From: an uncultured Oscillibacter sp.
GTDB lineage: Bacteria > Bacillota > Clostridia > Oscillospirales > Oscillospiraceae
Direction: 5' to 3'
DNA length: 27,696 nt
Assembly: GCF_910587525.1 (NCBI RefSeq)
Contig: NZ_CAJULS010000014.1
Coordinates: forward strand, 1-27,696
Both the position numbers and the translations under genes were made by a program. The notes under the pieces were generated by a model. That model ran no database searches, had not been told where the DNA came from, and was given only the letters and a program-made list of their open reading frames with translations. This document shows, piece by piece, positions 6,937 to 14,785 of the stretch. How positions within the stretch are numbered: position 1 is the stretch's first letter; every line of letters begins with the position of its first letter.

Positions 6937-6974
6937 ACGGCAGGCTGGGCTCCGGCCTGCCGTGCAAAACACGG
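6937..6974 (+). promoter_or_regulatory. Intercistronic hairpins between cbiK and the second lipoprotein gene
   Basis: ACGGCAGGC (6937-6945) pairs perfectly with GCCTGCCGT (6955-6963) around a nine-base loop. No T run follows, so it is not a normal terminator; mRNA processing or stability is a better guess. A smaller competing stem CCGTG/CACGG (6960-6964 with 6970-6974) would cover the first bases of the GGAGG ribosome site (6973-6977) of the next gene. Confidence 0.5.
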
Positions 6975-6984
6975 AGGTTAAATC

Positions 6985-7905
6985 ATGAAAAAATTCTTTC
7001 TTCTGCTGTTTTCCCTGATTCTGACAGTCCTGCTGTCCGCTGGCTGCGGCGCCGCGCCGGACGCCGCCCCCTCCGAACCGGTGACTCCGCCTCCGGCGGC
7101 GGAGCCGGAACCCCCGGAGGCTTCCAAGGTGGCCTCCGCTGACCAGATGGCCCCGGTAGAGGATGTAGTGGACCCGGATCTGGTCCCTGTCTACGCCGAT
7201 TCCCTCCGGGACGGCTCCTATGCTGTCACGGTAGACTCCAGCTCCTCCATGTTCAACATCACCGCCTGCGAGCTGACGGTGGCCGGAGGGAAAATGACCG
7301 CCGTGATGCACATGGGCGGCACGGGCTATCTCTACGTCTTCCCCGGCACTGGCGAGGAGGCCGCCCAAGCAGAGGAGAGCGTCCTGATCCCCTACTCGGA
7401 GGTCGAAGGCGGCGCCCACACCTTCACTCTCCCCGTGGAGGCCCTGGATATGGGCGTCAACTGCGCGGCGTACAGCAAGAAGAAAGAGATGTGGTATGAC
7501 CGCACTCTGGTCTTCCGGGCGGACTCTCTGCCAGCTGAGGCCTTTCAGGGCGGAATCTTCGCCACAGCAGAAAGTCTGGGCCTGGCCGATGGCAGCTACA
7601 CCGTCTCCGTGGCTCTGGAGGGCGGCTCTGGCAAAGCCAGGGTGGACTCTCCCGCCGCACTGCGGGTAGAGGGCGGCATAGCCTATGCCACCATTGTCTG
7701 GGGCAGCTCCAATTATGACTATATGCGGATCGATGAGGAGAAGTTTCTCCCCCTGAACACAGAGGGTAATTCCACCTTTGAGATTCCGGCGGCGTATTTT
7801 GACCGCAAGCTGGTGGTCTTTGCCGACACCACCGCTATGAGCACCCCTCACGAGATCGAGTACACCCTGTGCTTCGACTCCGCCTCCATCGAAAGCGCGT
7901 CATGA
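6985..7905 (+). CDS. Uncharacterised lipoprotein with a duplicated beta-rich domain
   Basis: This 306-residue protein has a clear lipoprotein signal (MKKFFLLLF..., lipobox SAGC, Cys21) and a Pro/Glu-rich linker to about residue 60. Two copies of a roughly 100-residue domain follow (about 70-175 and 190-300). They share LRDGSYAVTV/LADGSYTVSV, a V.GG...A strand, a Tyr-rich YLYV/YDYM segment, F.LP/FEIP, and an ending YDRTLVF/IEYTLCF. The strand pattern and the tyrosines near the end recall NEAT-type haem-binding immunoglobulin folds, but I cannot confirm membership. It sits between a lipoprotein chelatase and a BtuF-like lipoprotein under the B12 riboswitch. A surface protein binding a corrinoid, tetrapyrrole or metal is therefore a reasonable inference. 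Its last codons overlap the next start (ATGA). Confidence 0.85.
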   Translation: MKKFFLLLFSLILTVLLSAGCGAAPDAAPSEPVTPPPAAEPEPPEASKVASADQMAPVEDVVDPDLVPVYADSLRDGSYAVTVDSSSSMFNITACELTVAGGKMTAVMHMGGTGYLYVFPGTGEEAAQAEESVLIPYSEVEGGAHTFTLPVEALDMGVNCAAYSKKKEMWYDRTLVFRADSLPAEAFQGGIFATAESLGLADGSYTVSVALEGGSGKARVDSPAALRVEGGIAYATIVWGSSNYDYMRIDEEKFLPLNTEGNSTFEIPAAYFDRKLVVFADTTAMSTPHEIEYTLCFDSASIESAS

Positions 7906-9068
7906 CCAAGGGGAGCTGTCCGCCCCTCCGGAGTCTCCTGGCGCTGCTGGTTTTGCTGTCTCTCTGCGGCTGTGCTCAACAGACGGAGCCGCCGCTGCCG
8001 CCGGAGCCGGAGGCGCCCCAGGCCCTCTCCTGGGACGCGCTGGAATATGAGCGCAGTCTGGATCTCCTATACGCGGAGCAATTTTCTGTGGAGTATTATA
8101 CTGGAAATTATCAAAAAATTGCCGTTGGAGACGGAAACCACTATCTGGTAGTGCCGGAGGGAGCGGAAATCCCCTCCGGCGTCCCGGAGGAAATCGCGGT
8201 GCTGCGTCAGCCCCTGGACAGCATCTACCTGGTGGCCACCTCTGCCATGGACCTCTTCCGGCAGCTGGACGCCATCGGCGCCGTCACCCTCTCCGGCGTG
8301 GACACCTCCGGTTGGTACATCCCGGCGGCCCGGGAGGCCATGGAGGCAGGCCGCATGACCTATGCCGGAAAGTACAATGCCCCGGACTACGAGCGCATTC
8401 TGGATGCAGGCTGTGACCTGGCGGTGGAGTCCACCATGATCTACCACAATCCGGAGGTCAAAGAGCAGCTGGAGCGGCTGGGCATACCGGTGCTGGTGGA
8501 GCGCTCCAGCTATGAGAGCCATCCCTTAGGCCGCATGGAGTGGATCAAGCTGTACGCCGCTCTGCTGGGAAAAGAGGCGGAGGCGGAGTCCTATTTCAAC
8601 GGTCTCATGGAGCGGCTCACCCCCATTCTGGAGCAGGAGAACACGGGAAAAACCGTAGCCTTCTTCTATATCACCTCCACCGGAGCAGTGAATGTGCGCC
8701 GCTCTGGAGATTATATCGCAAAGTCCATCGGCCTGGCCGGCGGAATCTACGCCTTTTCGGATTTGGAGAGCGGCGATGGAGTCAAATCCACCATGAACAT
8801 GCAGATGGAGTCCTTTTACGAGGGCGCCCGGAATGCGGACGTGCTGATCTACAACAGCGCCATTGACGGTGAGCTCCAGACCGTGGACCAGCTGCTGGAG
8901 AAGAGCGGCGTCCTGGCGGATTTCAAGGCCGTGCAGACGGGAAACGTCTGGTGCACCGGGAAGAACCTCTTCCAGGAGAGCCTGGGCCTGGGGGACCTGA
9001 TTACGGACCTCCACACTGTCCTCTCCGGTGTGGACGTCCCGCTGACCTACCTGCACCATCTGGACTGA
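7902..9068 (+). CDS. BtuF/FecB-like ABC importer substrate-binding lipoprotein
   Basis: The ATG at 7902 overlaps the previous stop and yields a 388-residue protein starting MTKGSCPPLR. A hydrophobic stretch then leads to the lipobox LCGC with Cys24. The mature part has the class III binding-protein pattern: an N-lobe with YLVATSAMDLFRQLDAIGAV and ILDAGCDLAVES, a central helix region around KLYAALLGKEAEAESYFNGL, and a C-lobe ending with TGNVWCTGKNLFQESLGLGD. This family delivers cobalamin, siderophores, haem or other metal chelates to BtuC/FecC permeases. A corrinoid or related ligand is inferred from the B12 riboswitch and biosynthetic neighbours; cobalt or haem remain possible. Unusually for such proteins, it is preceded by two other lipoproteins in the same transcript. 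Confidence 0.88.
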   Translation: MTKGSCPPLRSLLALLVLLSLCGCAQQTEPPLPPEPEAPQALSWDALEYERSLDLLYAEQFSVEYYTGNYQKIAVGDGNHYLVVPEGAEIPSGVPEEIAVLRQPLDSIYLVATSAMDLFRQLDAIGAVTLSGVDTSGWYIPAAREAMEAGRMTYAGKYNAPDYERILDAGCDLAVESTMIYHNPEVKEQLERLGIPVLVERSSYESHPLGRMEWIKLYAALLGKEAEAESYFNGLMERLTPILEQENTGKTVAFFYITSTGAVNVRRSGDYIAKSIGLAGGIYAFSDLESGDGVKSTMNMQMESFYEGARNADVLIYNSAIDGELQTVDQLLEKSGVLADFKAVQTGNVWCTGKNLFQESLGLGDLITDLHTVLSGVDVPLTYLHHLD

Positions 9069-9082
9069 CGGAGGCACAGACC

Positions 9083-10102
9083 ATGAAACAAGCCCACTCC
9101 CGCTACTGGTGCGCCTTTCTTTTGTTGTTTGTCCTGCTTGCCCTTCTGGCGGCTTGGAACATCAATGCCGGCAGCGTACCGCTCACCGGAGCAGAGATCC
9201 TCCATATCTTATTCAGTCCTCCGGACGGCAGTACGGAATACGGAATTGTCCGCACCCTCCGGCTGCCCCGGATCTGTGCCGCCGTCATTCTGGGCGGCGG
9301 CCTGTCCGTCTCCGGCTTCCTGCTCCAGACCTTTTTTGCCAATCCCATCGCCGGCCCCTTTGTGCTGGGCATCTCCTCCGGAGCCAAGCTGGCGGTGTCC
9401 CTGGTGATGATCTCTCTACTGAGCCGGGGGCTGATCGCCGGCTCAGCGGCGCTGATCGCCGCCGCCTTTGCGGGAGCGATGCTCTCCATGGGCTTTATTC
9501 TGCTGATCTCCCAGCGGGTGAAACGGATGAGCATGCTGGTGGTCTGCGGCGTGATGATCGGATATATCTGCTCCGCCATCACGGATTTCGCCGTCACCTT
9601 TGCCGAGGACTCCAACATCGTCAACCTCCACAACTGGTCCATGGGCAGCTTCTCCGGCATCTACTGGGACAGTGTGGCAGTAATGGCTGTGGTGGTAGGC
9701 GTCGCCATGGTGCTGGCCTTTCTTCTCTCCAAGCCCATCGGGGCCTACCAGATGGGAGAGGTGTATGCACAGAACATGGGCGTGAATATCAAGGCCTTCC
9801 GACTGGCGCTGATCCTGCTCTCCAGCATCCTCTCCGCCTGCGTCACAGCTTTCGCAGGCCCGATCTCCTTTGTGGGCATTGCCGTGCCCCATCTGGTCAA
9901 GAGCCTCTTCCGCACTGCCAAGCCCATTTTGATCATCCCGGCGTGTTTTCTGGGGGGCGCGGTATTCTGCCTGTTCTGTGACCTCATCGCCCGGACAGCC
10001 TTCGCCCCCACAGAGGTCAGCATCAGCTCCGTTACCGCCGTCTTCGGCGCACCCATCGTGATCTACATGATGGTTTTCCAGCGGGGAAAATCCAATCTGT
10101 AA
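9083..10102 (+). CDS. BtuC/FecCD-like ABC importer permease
   Basis: The 339-residue protein begins MKQAHSRYWCAF at an ATG placed 14 bases after the binding-protein gene, with GGAGG in the gap. It has the approximately ten hydrophobic helices of the FecCD family. Landmarks are GAEILHILFSPP, RLPRICAAVILGGGLSVSGF (the conserved first-loop region), NPIAGPFVLGISSGA, YQMGEVYAQNMGVN (coupling helix area) and GPISFVGIAVPHLVKSLF. It forms the membrane channel with the ATPase that follows and accepts substrate from the lipoprotein before it. Likely cargo is cobalamin, cobinamide or another chelate; the sequence alone does not decide. Confidence 0.9.
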   Translation: MKQAHSRYWCAFLLLFVLLALLAAWNINAGSVPLTGAEILHILFSPPDGSTEYGIVRTLRLPRICAAVILGGGLSVSGFLLQTFFANPIAGPFVLGISSGAKLAVSLVMISLLSRGLIAGSAALIAAAFAGAMLSMGFILLISQRVKRMSMLVVCGVMIGYICSAITDFAVTFAEDSNIVNLHNWSMGSFSGIYWDSVAVMAVVVGVAMVLAFLLSKPIGAYQMGEVYAQNMGVNIKAFRLALILLSSILSACVTAFAGPISFVGIAVPHLVKSLFRTAKPILIIPACFLGGAVFCLFCDLIARTAFAPTEVSISSVTAVFGAPIVIYMMVFQRGKSNL

Positions 10103-10120
10103 GCAAGGAGGCGCCGCCGG

Positions 10121-11212
10121 ATGCGGGACTATCTTTACACGGAGGACCTGTCCGTCGGATACAACGGTCAGCCCCTCATCGACCATATCTGCCTCCATCT
10201 GCGCCGGGGGGAGGTCATGTCCCTGATCGGCCCCAACGGCTCAGGAAAGTCCACTATTCTGCGCAGCATCATCCGCCAGATCGCCCCCATCCGCGGCACG
10301 GTATATCTGGATGGCCGCTCCATGAGTCAAATGACGGCCCTGGAGACCGCCAAACGGCTCTCCGTCCTGATGACGGACCGGGTCCATCCGGAACTGATGA
10401 CCTGCCGGGATGTAACGGCCACCGGGCGCTATCCCTACACCGGAAAGCTGGGCCTGCTGACAGCGGCGGACTGGGCCAAGGTGGACGAGGCCCTGGTCCT
10501 GGTCCACGGGGAGGACCTGGCAGACCGGGATTTTTCTCAGATCAGCGACGGGCAGCGCCAGCGCGTTCTGCTGGCCCGGGCCCTGTGCCAGGAGCCGGAG
10601 GTCATTGTACTGGACGAGCCCACCTCTTTTCTGGACATCCGCTACAAGCTGGAGCTGCTCTCCATCCTCAAGGACATGGTACGCCGGCAGGGTCTGGCGG
10701 TGCTGATGAGCCTCCACGAGCTGGACCTGGCCCAGAAGATCTCCGACTATGCGGTCTGTGTCCACAACTGTGCCATTGAGCGCTGCGGTCCGCCGGAGGA
10801 TATCTTTACTGCTGAATATATCTTAGCGCTGTATGACGCCGCCCGAGGCAGCTATAACCCGGATTTCGGCTGCCTGGAGCTGGAGCCTCCCACCGGAGCT
10901 CCCCAAGTGTTCGTCATCGGCGGCGGGGGAAGCGGTATCCCGGTGTACCGCCGTCTTCAGCGGCAGGGAGTGCCCTTTGCTGCCGGAGTGCTCCATGAAA
11001 ACGACCTGGACTATCCGGTGGCCAAAGCCTTGGCGGCGGCGGTAATCTCCGAGGCGGCCTTTATCCCCATCGGGGACGCGGCCTTCCGCTGTGCGGCGGA
11101 GCAGATGGAGCGCTGTCCCAGGGTTCTCTGTCCCCTCTCCGCCTTTGGACCCATGAATGAAAAAAACCGCCTCCTCCGGGAGCTGGCGGAGAAGGCGGGG
11201 AAACTTTCATGA
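10121..11212 (+). CDS. BtuD-like ABC importer ATPase with an extra C-terminal domain
   Basis: The first approximately 255 residues form a normal FecE/BtuD ATPase: Walker A GPNGSGKST (37-45), a Q-loop region, signature ISDGQRQ (a variant of LSGGQ), Walker B VIVLDEPTSFLD and a switch His in SLHELDL. From about residue 263 to 363 there is an additional domain that starts VFVIGGGGSGIP and continues with YRRLQRQGVPFAAGVLHEND. It ends with CPLSAFGPMNEKNR. The glycine-rich start looks like a Rossmann-type nucleotide-binding loop. BtuD proteins normally stop near 250-260 residues, so this is a fusion of unknown role. The gene has GGAGGCGCC ahead of its ATG and overlaps cbiD by four bases. Confidence 0.9.
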   Translation: MRDYLYTEDLSVGYNGQPLIDHICLHLRRGEVMSLIGPNGSGKSTILRSIIRQIAPIRGTVYLDGRSMSQMTALETAKRLSVLMTDRVHPELMTCRDVTATGRYPYTGKLGLLTAADWAKVDEALVLVHGEDLADRDFSQISDGQRQRVLLARALCQEPEVIVLDEPTSFLDIRYKLELLSILKDMVRRQGLAVLMSLHELDLAQKISDYAVCVHNCAIERCGPPEDIFTAEYILALYDAARGSYNPDFGCLELEPPTGAPQVFVIGGGGSGIPVYRRLQRQGVPFAAGVLHENDLDYPVAKALAAAVISEAAFIPIGDAAFRCAAEQMERCPRVLCPLSAFGPMNEKNRLLRELAEKAGKLS

Positions 11213-12348
11213 GCGCGGGATTTGAACACTATATCCTCTCCGGCGGCAGGCGGCTTCGCTGCGGCTACACCACCGGAACCTGCGCAGCCCTGGCGGCGGC
11301 GGGAGCCGTCCGGCTGCTTCTGACCGGGGTTCCGCCCTCCTCCGCCTCCCTGGAAACCCCCAAGGGCCTCACGGTGGAGGTCCCGCTGGAATCCTGCCGC
11401 TTTACAGACGGCAGGGCCGCCTGCGCCGTCCGCAAGGACGGCGGGGACGACATCGACGCCACCGCCGGACTGCTGGTCTTCGCCCACGCGGAGCGGCAGA
11501 AGGTTCCCGGCGTGGCCATTGAGGGCGGCCCCGGTGTGGGCCGTGTGACAAAGCCCGGATTGGACCAGCCGGTGGGCGCCGCCGCCATCAACCGCGTGCC
11601 CCGGCAGATGATCCGGGAGGCCGCGGCGGCTGTGTGCGGCGAGCTGAAATACGGCGGCGGAGTCCGGATCACCATCTCCGTCCCCGGCGGTGAGGCGGCC
11701 GCGAAAAAGACGTTCAACCCCGAACTGGGCATTATGGGGGGCATCTCCATTCTGGGCACCTCCGGCATTGTGGAGCCCATGAGCCTCCGGGCCCTGGCGG
11801 ACACTGTAACTCTGGAGATCCGTCAGGCCGCGGCCCAGGGAAACCGGCACATCATCCTCACTCCCGGGAACTACGGAATGGACTTTCTCCGGACCCAAGG
11901 GCTGGACAGGCGCGGGGTTCCGGTGGTAAAATGTTCCAACTTCATTGGCGAGGCCCTGGACGCCTGCGCCGCGGAGAACTTTGAGACCGTCCTGCTGGCA
12001 GGGCACACCGGCAAGCTGGGAAAGCTGGCCGGTGGGATCATGAACACCCACAGCCGCTATGCGGACTGCCGCACGGAGCTGTTCTGTGCCCACGCGGCGG
12101 TGTGCGGTGCTTCCACGGCGGCGTGCCGCGCCCTGATGGACGCCCCTTCCTCCGACGGCTGCATTGCCATTTTGGACAATGCGGGCCTGCGGACGGCGGT
12201 ACTGGAGAGCATGCTCTCCGCCATCCACCTCCATCTGGACCGCCGGGCCGCCGGGGTATTTCTGGTGGGAGCAATCCTGTTTTCCAACGAGTACGGCCCT
12301 CTGGGGCAGACCGAAGCTGTAAAGGAGATCATGGAGGCATGGAAGTGA
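11209..12348 (+). CDS. cbiD: Cobalt-precorrin-5B C1-methyltransferase CbiD
   Basis: CbiD methylates C-1 of the contracting corrin ring in the anaerobic pathway, after the deacylase CbiG has acted. The 379-residue length is typical. The N-terminal family signature GYTTGTCAA (residues 19-27) is present, followed by a block with EGGPGVGRVTKPGL and INRVPRQMI, then GISILGTSGIVEPMS, LTPGNYGMDFL, KCSNFIGEALD, LLAGHTGKLGKLAGGIMNTHS and GAILFSNEYG. It overlaps the transporter ATPase upstream by four bases and cbiL downstream by ten. CbiD is specific to cobalt-early B12 synthesis and so fixes the pathway type used by this operon. Confidence 0.96.
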   Translation: MSAGFEHYILSGGRRLRCGYTTGTCAALAAAGAVRLLLTGVPPSSASLETPKGLTVEVPLESCRFTDGRAACAVRKDGGDDIDATAGLLVFAHAERQKVPGVAIEGGPGVGRVTKPGLDQPVGAAAINRVPRQMIREAAAAVCGELKYGGGVRITISVPGGEAAAKKTFNPELGIMGGISILGTSGIVEPMSLRALADTVTLEIRQAAAQGNRHIILTPGNYGMDFLRTQGLDRRGVPVVKCSNFIGEALDACAAENFETVLLAGHTGKLGKLAGGIMNTHSRYADCRTELFCAHAAVCGASTAACRALMDAPSSDGCIAILDNAGLRTAVLESMLSAIHLHLDRRAAGVFLVGAILFSNEYGPLGQTEAVKEIMEAWK

Positions 12349-13034
12349 GAAACGGTGTATTCTACGGCGTGGGCGTGGGCCCCGGCGACCCGGAGCTGCT
12401 GACGCTGAAGGCTCTGCGGACACTGGAGCGCTGTCCGGTCATCGCGGCGCCCCGGACCAGAAGCGGTGAGATGCTGGCCTTGGACATTGTCCATCAGGCC
12501 ATGTCCTTGGAGGGAAAGACCATCCTTCCCCTGAATTTCACTATGTCCCGGGACCCCGCCGTCCTCCGCGCCTCCCATCTGCGGGCATCGGAGGATATTG
12601 CAGCCCATCTCTCGGCGGGGCGGGACGTTGCCATGCTGAACCTGGGGGACGTGTCCATCTACGCCACCTTTGGCTACCTGATGGACATTCTCACTGGCAG
12701 CGGGTATGAAGCTGTGATGGTCCCCGGCGTGCCCAGCTTCTGCGCTGTGGCGGCCCGCCTGGGCGTCAGCCTCACCACCGCCTCCTCTCCCCTGCACATT
12801 CTCCCCGCCAGCAGAGACGCCCTGGAAGAGCAGCTGAGCCTGCCGGGGACCAAAGTGCTGATGAAGTCCGGCAAACAGCTCCCCCAGGCGGCAGAAGCGC
12901 TGCGCCGGAAGGGCCTTTTAGAGAAGGCCGCCATGGTCCGGGACTGCGGCCTGCCCACAGAACAGGTCTGCCGGGATCTTCAACACCTGCGGTCGGAGAC
13001 GGGGTATTTCGCCACCGTCATCGTAAAGGAGTAA
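12339..13034 (+). CDS. cbiL: Cobalt-precorrin-2 C20-methyltransferase CbiL
   Basis: The ATG at 12339 (GGAGGC just before it) gives 231 residues beginning MEVRNGVFYGVGVGPGDPEL. The SAM-binding entry GVGVGPGDPELLTLKALRTL is that of the CobI/CbiL branch of tetrapyrrole methylases. Further branch markers are NLGDVSIYATFGYLMD, VPGVPSFCAVAARLG and LHILPA. It adds the C-20 methyl to cobalt-factor II, right after cobalt insertion. The frame is open much further upstream, but that text is a shadow of cbiD. Three bases separate it from cbiF. Confidence 0.95.
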   Translation: MEVRNGVFYGVGVGPGDPELLTLKALRTLERCPVIAAPRTRSGEMLALDIVHQAMSLEGKTILPLNFTMSRDPAVLRASHLRASEDIAAHLSAGRDVAMLNLGDVSIYATFGYLMDILTGSGYEAVMVPGVPSFCAVAARLGVSLTTASSPLHILPASRDALEEQLSLPGTKVLMKSGKQLPQAAEALRRKGLLEKAAMVRDCGLPTEQVCRDLQHLRSETGYFATVIVKE

Positions 13035-13037
13035 ATT

Positions 13038-13793
13038 ATGATTCATTTCGTGGGAGCGGGGCCCGGTGCGCCGGACCTCATCACCCTCCGGGGGGCGGAG
13101 CTTTTGAAAGCGGCGGACGTGGTCATCTACGCCGGCAGTCTGGTGAATCCGGCGCTGCTGGAGCTGTGCAAAGCGGACTGCACCGTCCACAACAGCGCGG
13201 AGATGACCCTGGAGCAGGTCCTGGCCGTCATGGAGGCGGCAGAACAGGCTGGGAGGGCCACTGTCCGCCTTCATACCGGCGACCCCTGTCTGTATGGAGC
13301 CATCCGGGAACAGATGGACGCTCTGGACGCCCTGAACATCCCCTATGACGATACGCCCGGGGTCTCCAGCTTCTGCGGCGCGGCGGCGGCTGCCCAGGCG
13401 GAGTACACCCTGCCGGAGGTAAGCCAGTCGGTGGTCATCACCCGTATGGCGGGACGCACTCCAGTGCCGGAGCCGGAGTCCATTGCCGCCTGGGCGGCCC
13501 ATGGAGCCAGCATGGTAGTCTTTTTGTCGGCCGGAATGCTGGATGGACTTCAGGAGGAGCTCCTGAAGGGGGCCTATACCCCCACTACCCCGGCGGCCCT
13601 GGTATACAAGGCCACCTGGCCGGAGGAAAAGGTGGTCCGCTGTACCGTAGGCACCCTGGCAGAGGCGGGCCGGGAGCACCAGATCTCCAAAACGGCCCTG
13701 GTGCTGGTGGGAAACTTCCTGAATCCGGACTACCAGCGGAGCAGGCTCTACGACCCATCCTTTACCACGGGATTCCGTGAGGCCTCCCGATGA
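13038..13793 (+). CDS. cbiF: Cobalt-precorrin-4 C11-methyltransferase CbiF
   Basis: This 251-residue protein starts MIHFVGAGPGAPDLITLRG and contains YAGSLV, LHTGDPCLYGAIREQMDAL, DTPGVSSFCGAAAAAQ, EYTLPEVSQSVVITR and MVVFLSAG. Each is a conserved block of the CobM/CbiF methyltransferases. It transfers the C-11 methyl using S-adenosylmethionine, in the cytoplasm. The length is normal. It begins three bases after cbiL and overlaps cbiG by four bases. The 'EYTLPEVSQ' and 'RTPVPE' blocks distinguish it from the CbiH and CbiL paralogues in the same operon. Confidence 0.95.
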   Translation: MIHFVGAGPGAPDLITLRGAELLKAADVVIYAGSLVNPALLELCKADCTVHNSAEMTLEQVLAVMEAAEQAGRATVRLHTGDPCLYGAIREQMDALDALNIPYDDTPGVSSFCGAAAAAQAEYTLPEVSQSVVITRMAGRTPVPEPESIAAWAAHGASMVVFLSAGMLDGLQEELLKGAYTPTTPAALVYKATWPEEKVVRCTVGTLAEAGREHQISKTALVLVGNFLNPDYQRSRLYDPSFTTGFREASR

Positions 13794-14785
13794 CCGTCCG
13801 GCTGCTGGCCTTCACAGACCGGGGATATGCCCTGGCCCAAACACTGGCAGCTGCTCTGGACGGCCAGGCCGCCCGCTGCGGCGCGCCCCAGGGCCTAGCG
13901 GAGTGGACGGCCGCGGCCTGGAAGGAGTCCCAGGCGCTGGTGTTTGTGGGGGCGGCGGGCATTGCCGTGCGGGCCATCGCCCCCCACGTACGCCACAAGA
14001 CCGTTGACCCTGCTGTGGTGGTGGTGGACGAGGCGGGCCGCTTCGCAGTATCCCTCCTCAGCGGCCATCTAGGCGGAGCCAACGGCCTGGCCCGGAGGAT
14101 CGCCGCCTTATGCGGCGCGGTGCCGGTGATTACCACCGCCACGGATGCCCGGGGGCTCTTTGCCGTGGACGAGTGGGCCAAACGGCAGAACTGCCGGGTG
14201 CAGAATCCCGAGGCCATCCTCCGGGTCTCCGCCAAGGTGCTCGCCGGCGGGACCGCCGGCATTTACAGTCCCTGGCCCATCGCAGGACGGATACCGGACC
14301 ATGCAGCCCTGGCGGAAGAGCGGGACTGCGACGCCCTGCTCACCCTCCGCCAGGAGAGCGGAAACGCGCTGCGCCTGATCCCCGCCATCGCCGTACTGGG
14401 GGTGGGGTGCCGGAGAGGCACCTCCCAGACGGCCCTGGAGTGGGCTTTTGCGGAGCTCCTGGAGGACAGCGGCCTGAACTCCCTGGCCTTTTTCAAGGTC
14501 TGCAGCATCGACTTAAAACAGGATGAGCCCGGGCTCCTGGCATTCTGCCAGGACCATGGCTTCACCTTTGAGACCTTTTCCGCCCAGGCGCTTCTGGCTG
14601 TGGAGGGGAACTTCTCTCCCTCCGCGTTTGTTCAGAGCGTCACCGGAGTCGACAACGTGTGCGAGCGGAGCGCGGTCCTGGGCAGCGGCGGGAAACTGGC
14701 GGTAAAAAAACAGGCGGGAGACGGCGTGACCATGGCGGCGGCCCTGGCCCCCTTCTCCCCGGATTGGAGATGGCAGGATGAATAA
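13790..14785 (+). CDS. cbiG: Cobalt-precorrin-5A hydrolase CbiG
   Basis: CbiG opens the lactone of cobalt-precorrin-5A and releases acetaldehyde, allowing ring contraction. The 331-residue protein has all three expected parts. An N-terminal domain carries FVGAAGIAVRAIAPHVRHKTVDPAVVV (read in two parts) and LLSGHLGGANGLARRIA. A middle region contains TDARGLFAVDEWA. A C-terminal domain opens with LGVGCRRGTSQTALEWAF and includes SIDLKQDEPGLLAFC and SGGKLAVKKQ-like text near the end (GSGGKLAVKKQAGDGVTMA). It overlaps cbiF by four bases and cbiH by eight, consistent with CbiF, CbiG and CbiH acting in sequence on neighbouring intermediates. Confidence 0.94.
   Translation: MTVRLLAFTDRGYALAQTLAAALDGQAARCGAPQGLAEWTAAAWKESQALVFVGAAGIAVRAIAPHVRHKTVDPAVVVVDEAGRFAVSLLSGHLGGANGLARRIAALCGAVPVITTATDARGLFAVDEWAKRQNCRVQNPEAILRVSAKVLAGGTAGIYSPWPIAGRIPDHAALAEERDCDALLTLRQESGNALRLIPAIAVLGVGCRRGTSQTALEWAFAELLEDSGLNSLAFFKVCSIDLKQDEPGLLAFCQDHGFTFETFSAQALLAVEGNFSPSAFVQSVTGVDNVCERSAVLGSGGKLAVKKQAGDGVTMAAALAPFSPDWRWQDE

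Noticed and set aside
5807..6967. A 386-residue minus-strand frame opposite cbiK
   Set aside because: Antisense shadow of cbiK; its Gly/Val/His-rich sequence matches no family.
11011..12423. A 470-residue open frame on the minus strand opposite cbiD
   Set aside because: Same reason: it is an antisense shadow of a clearly recognised gene and spans three sense genes.
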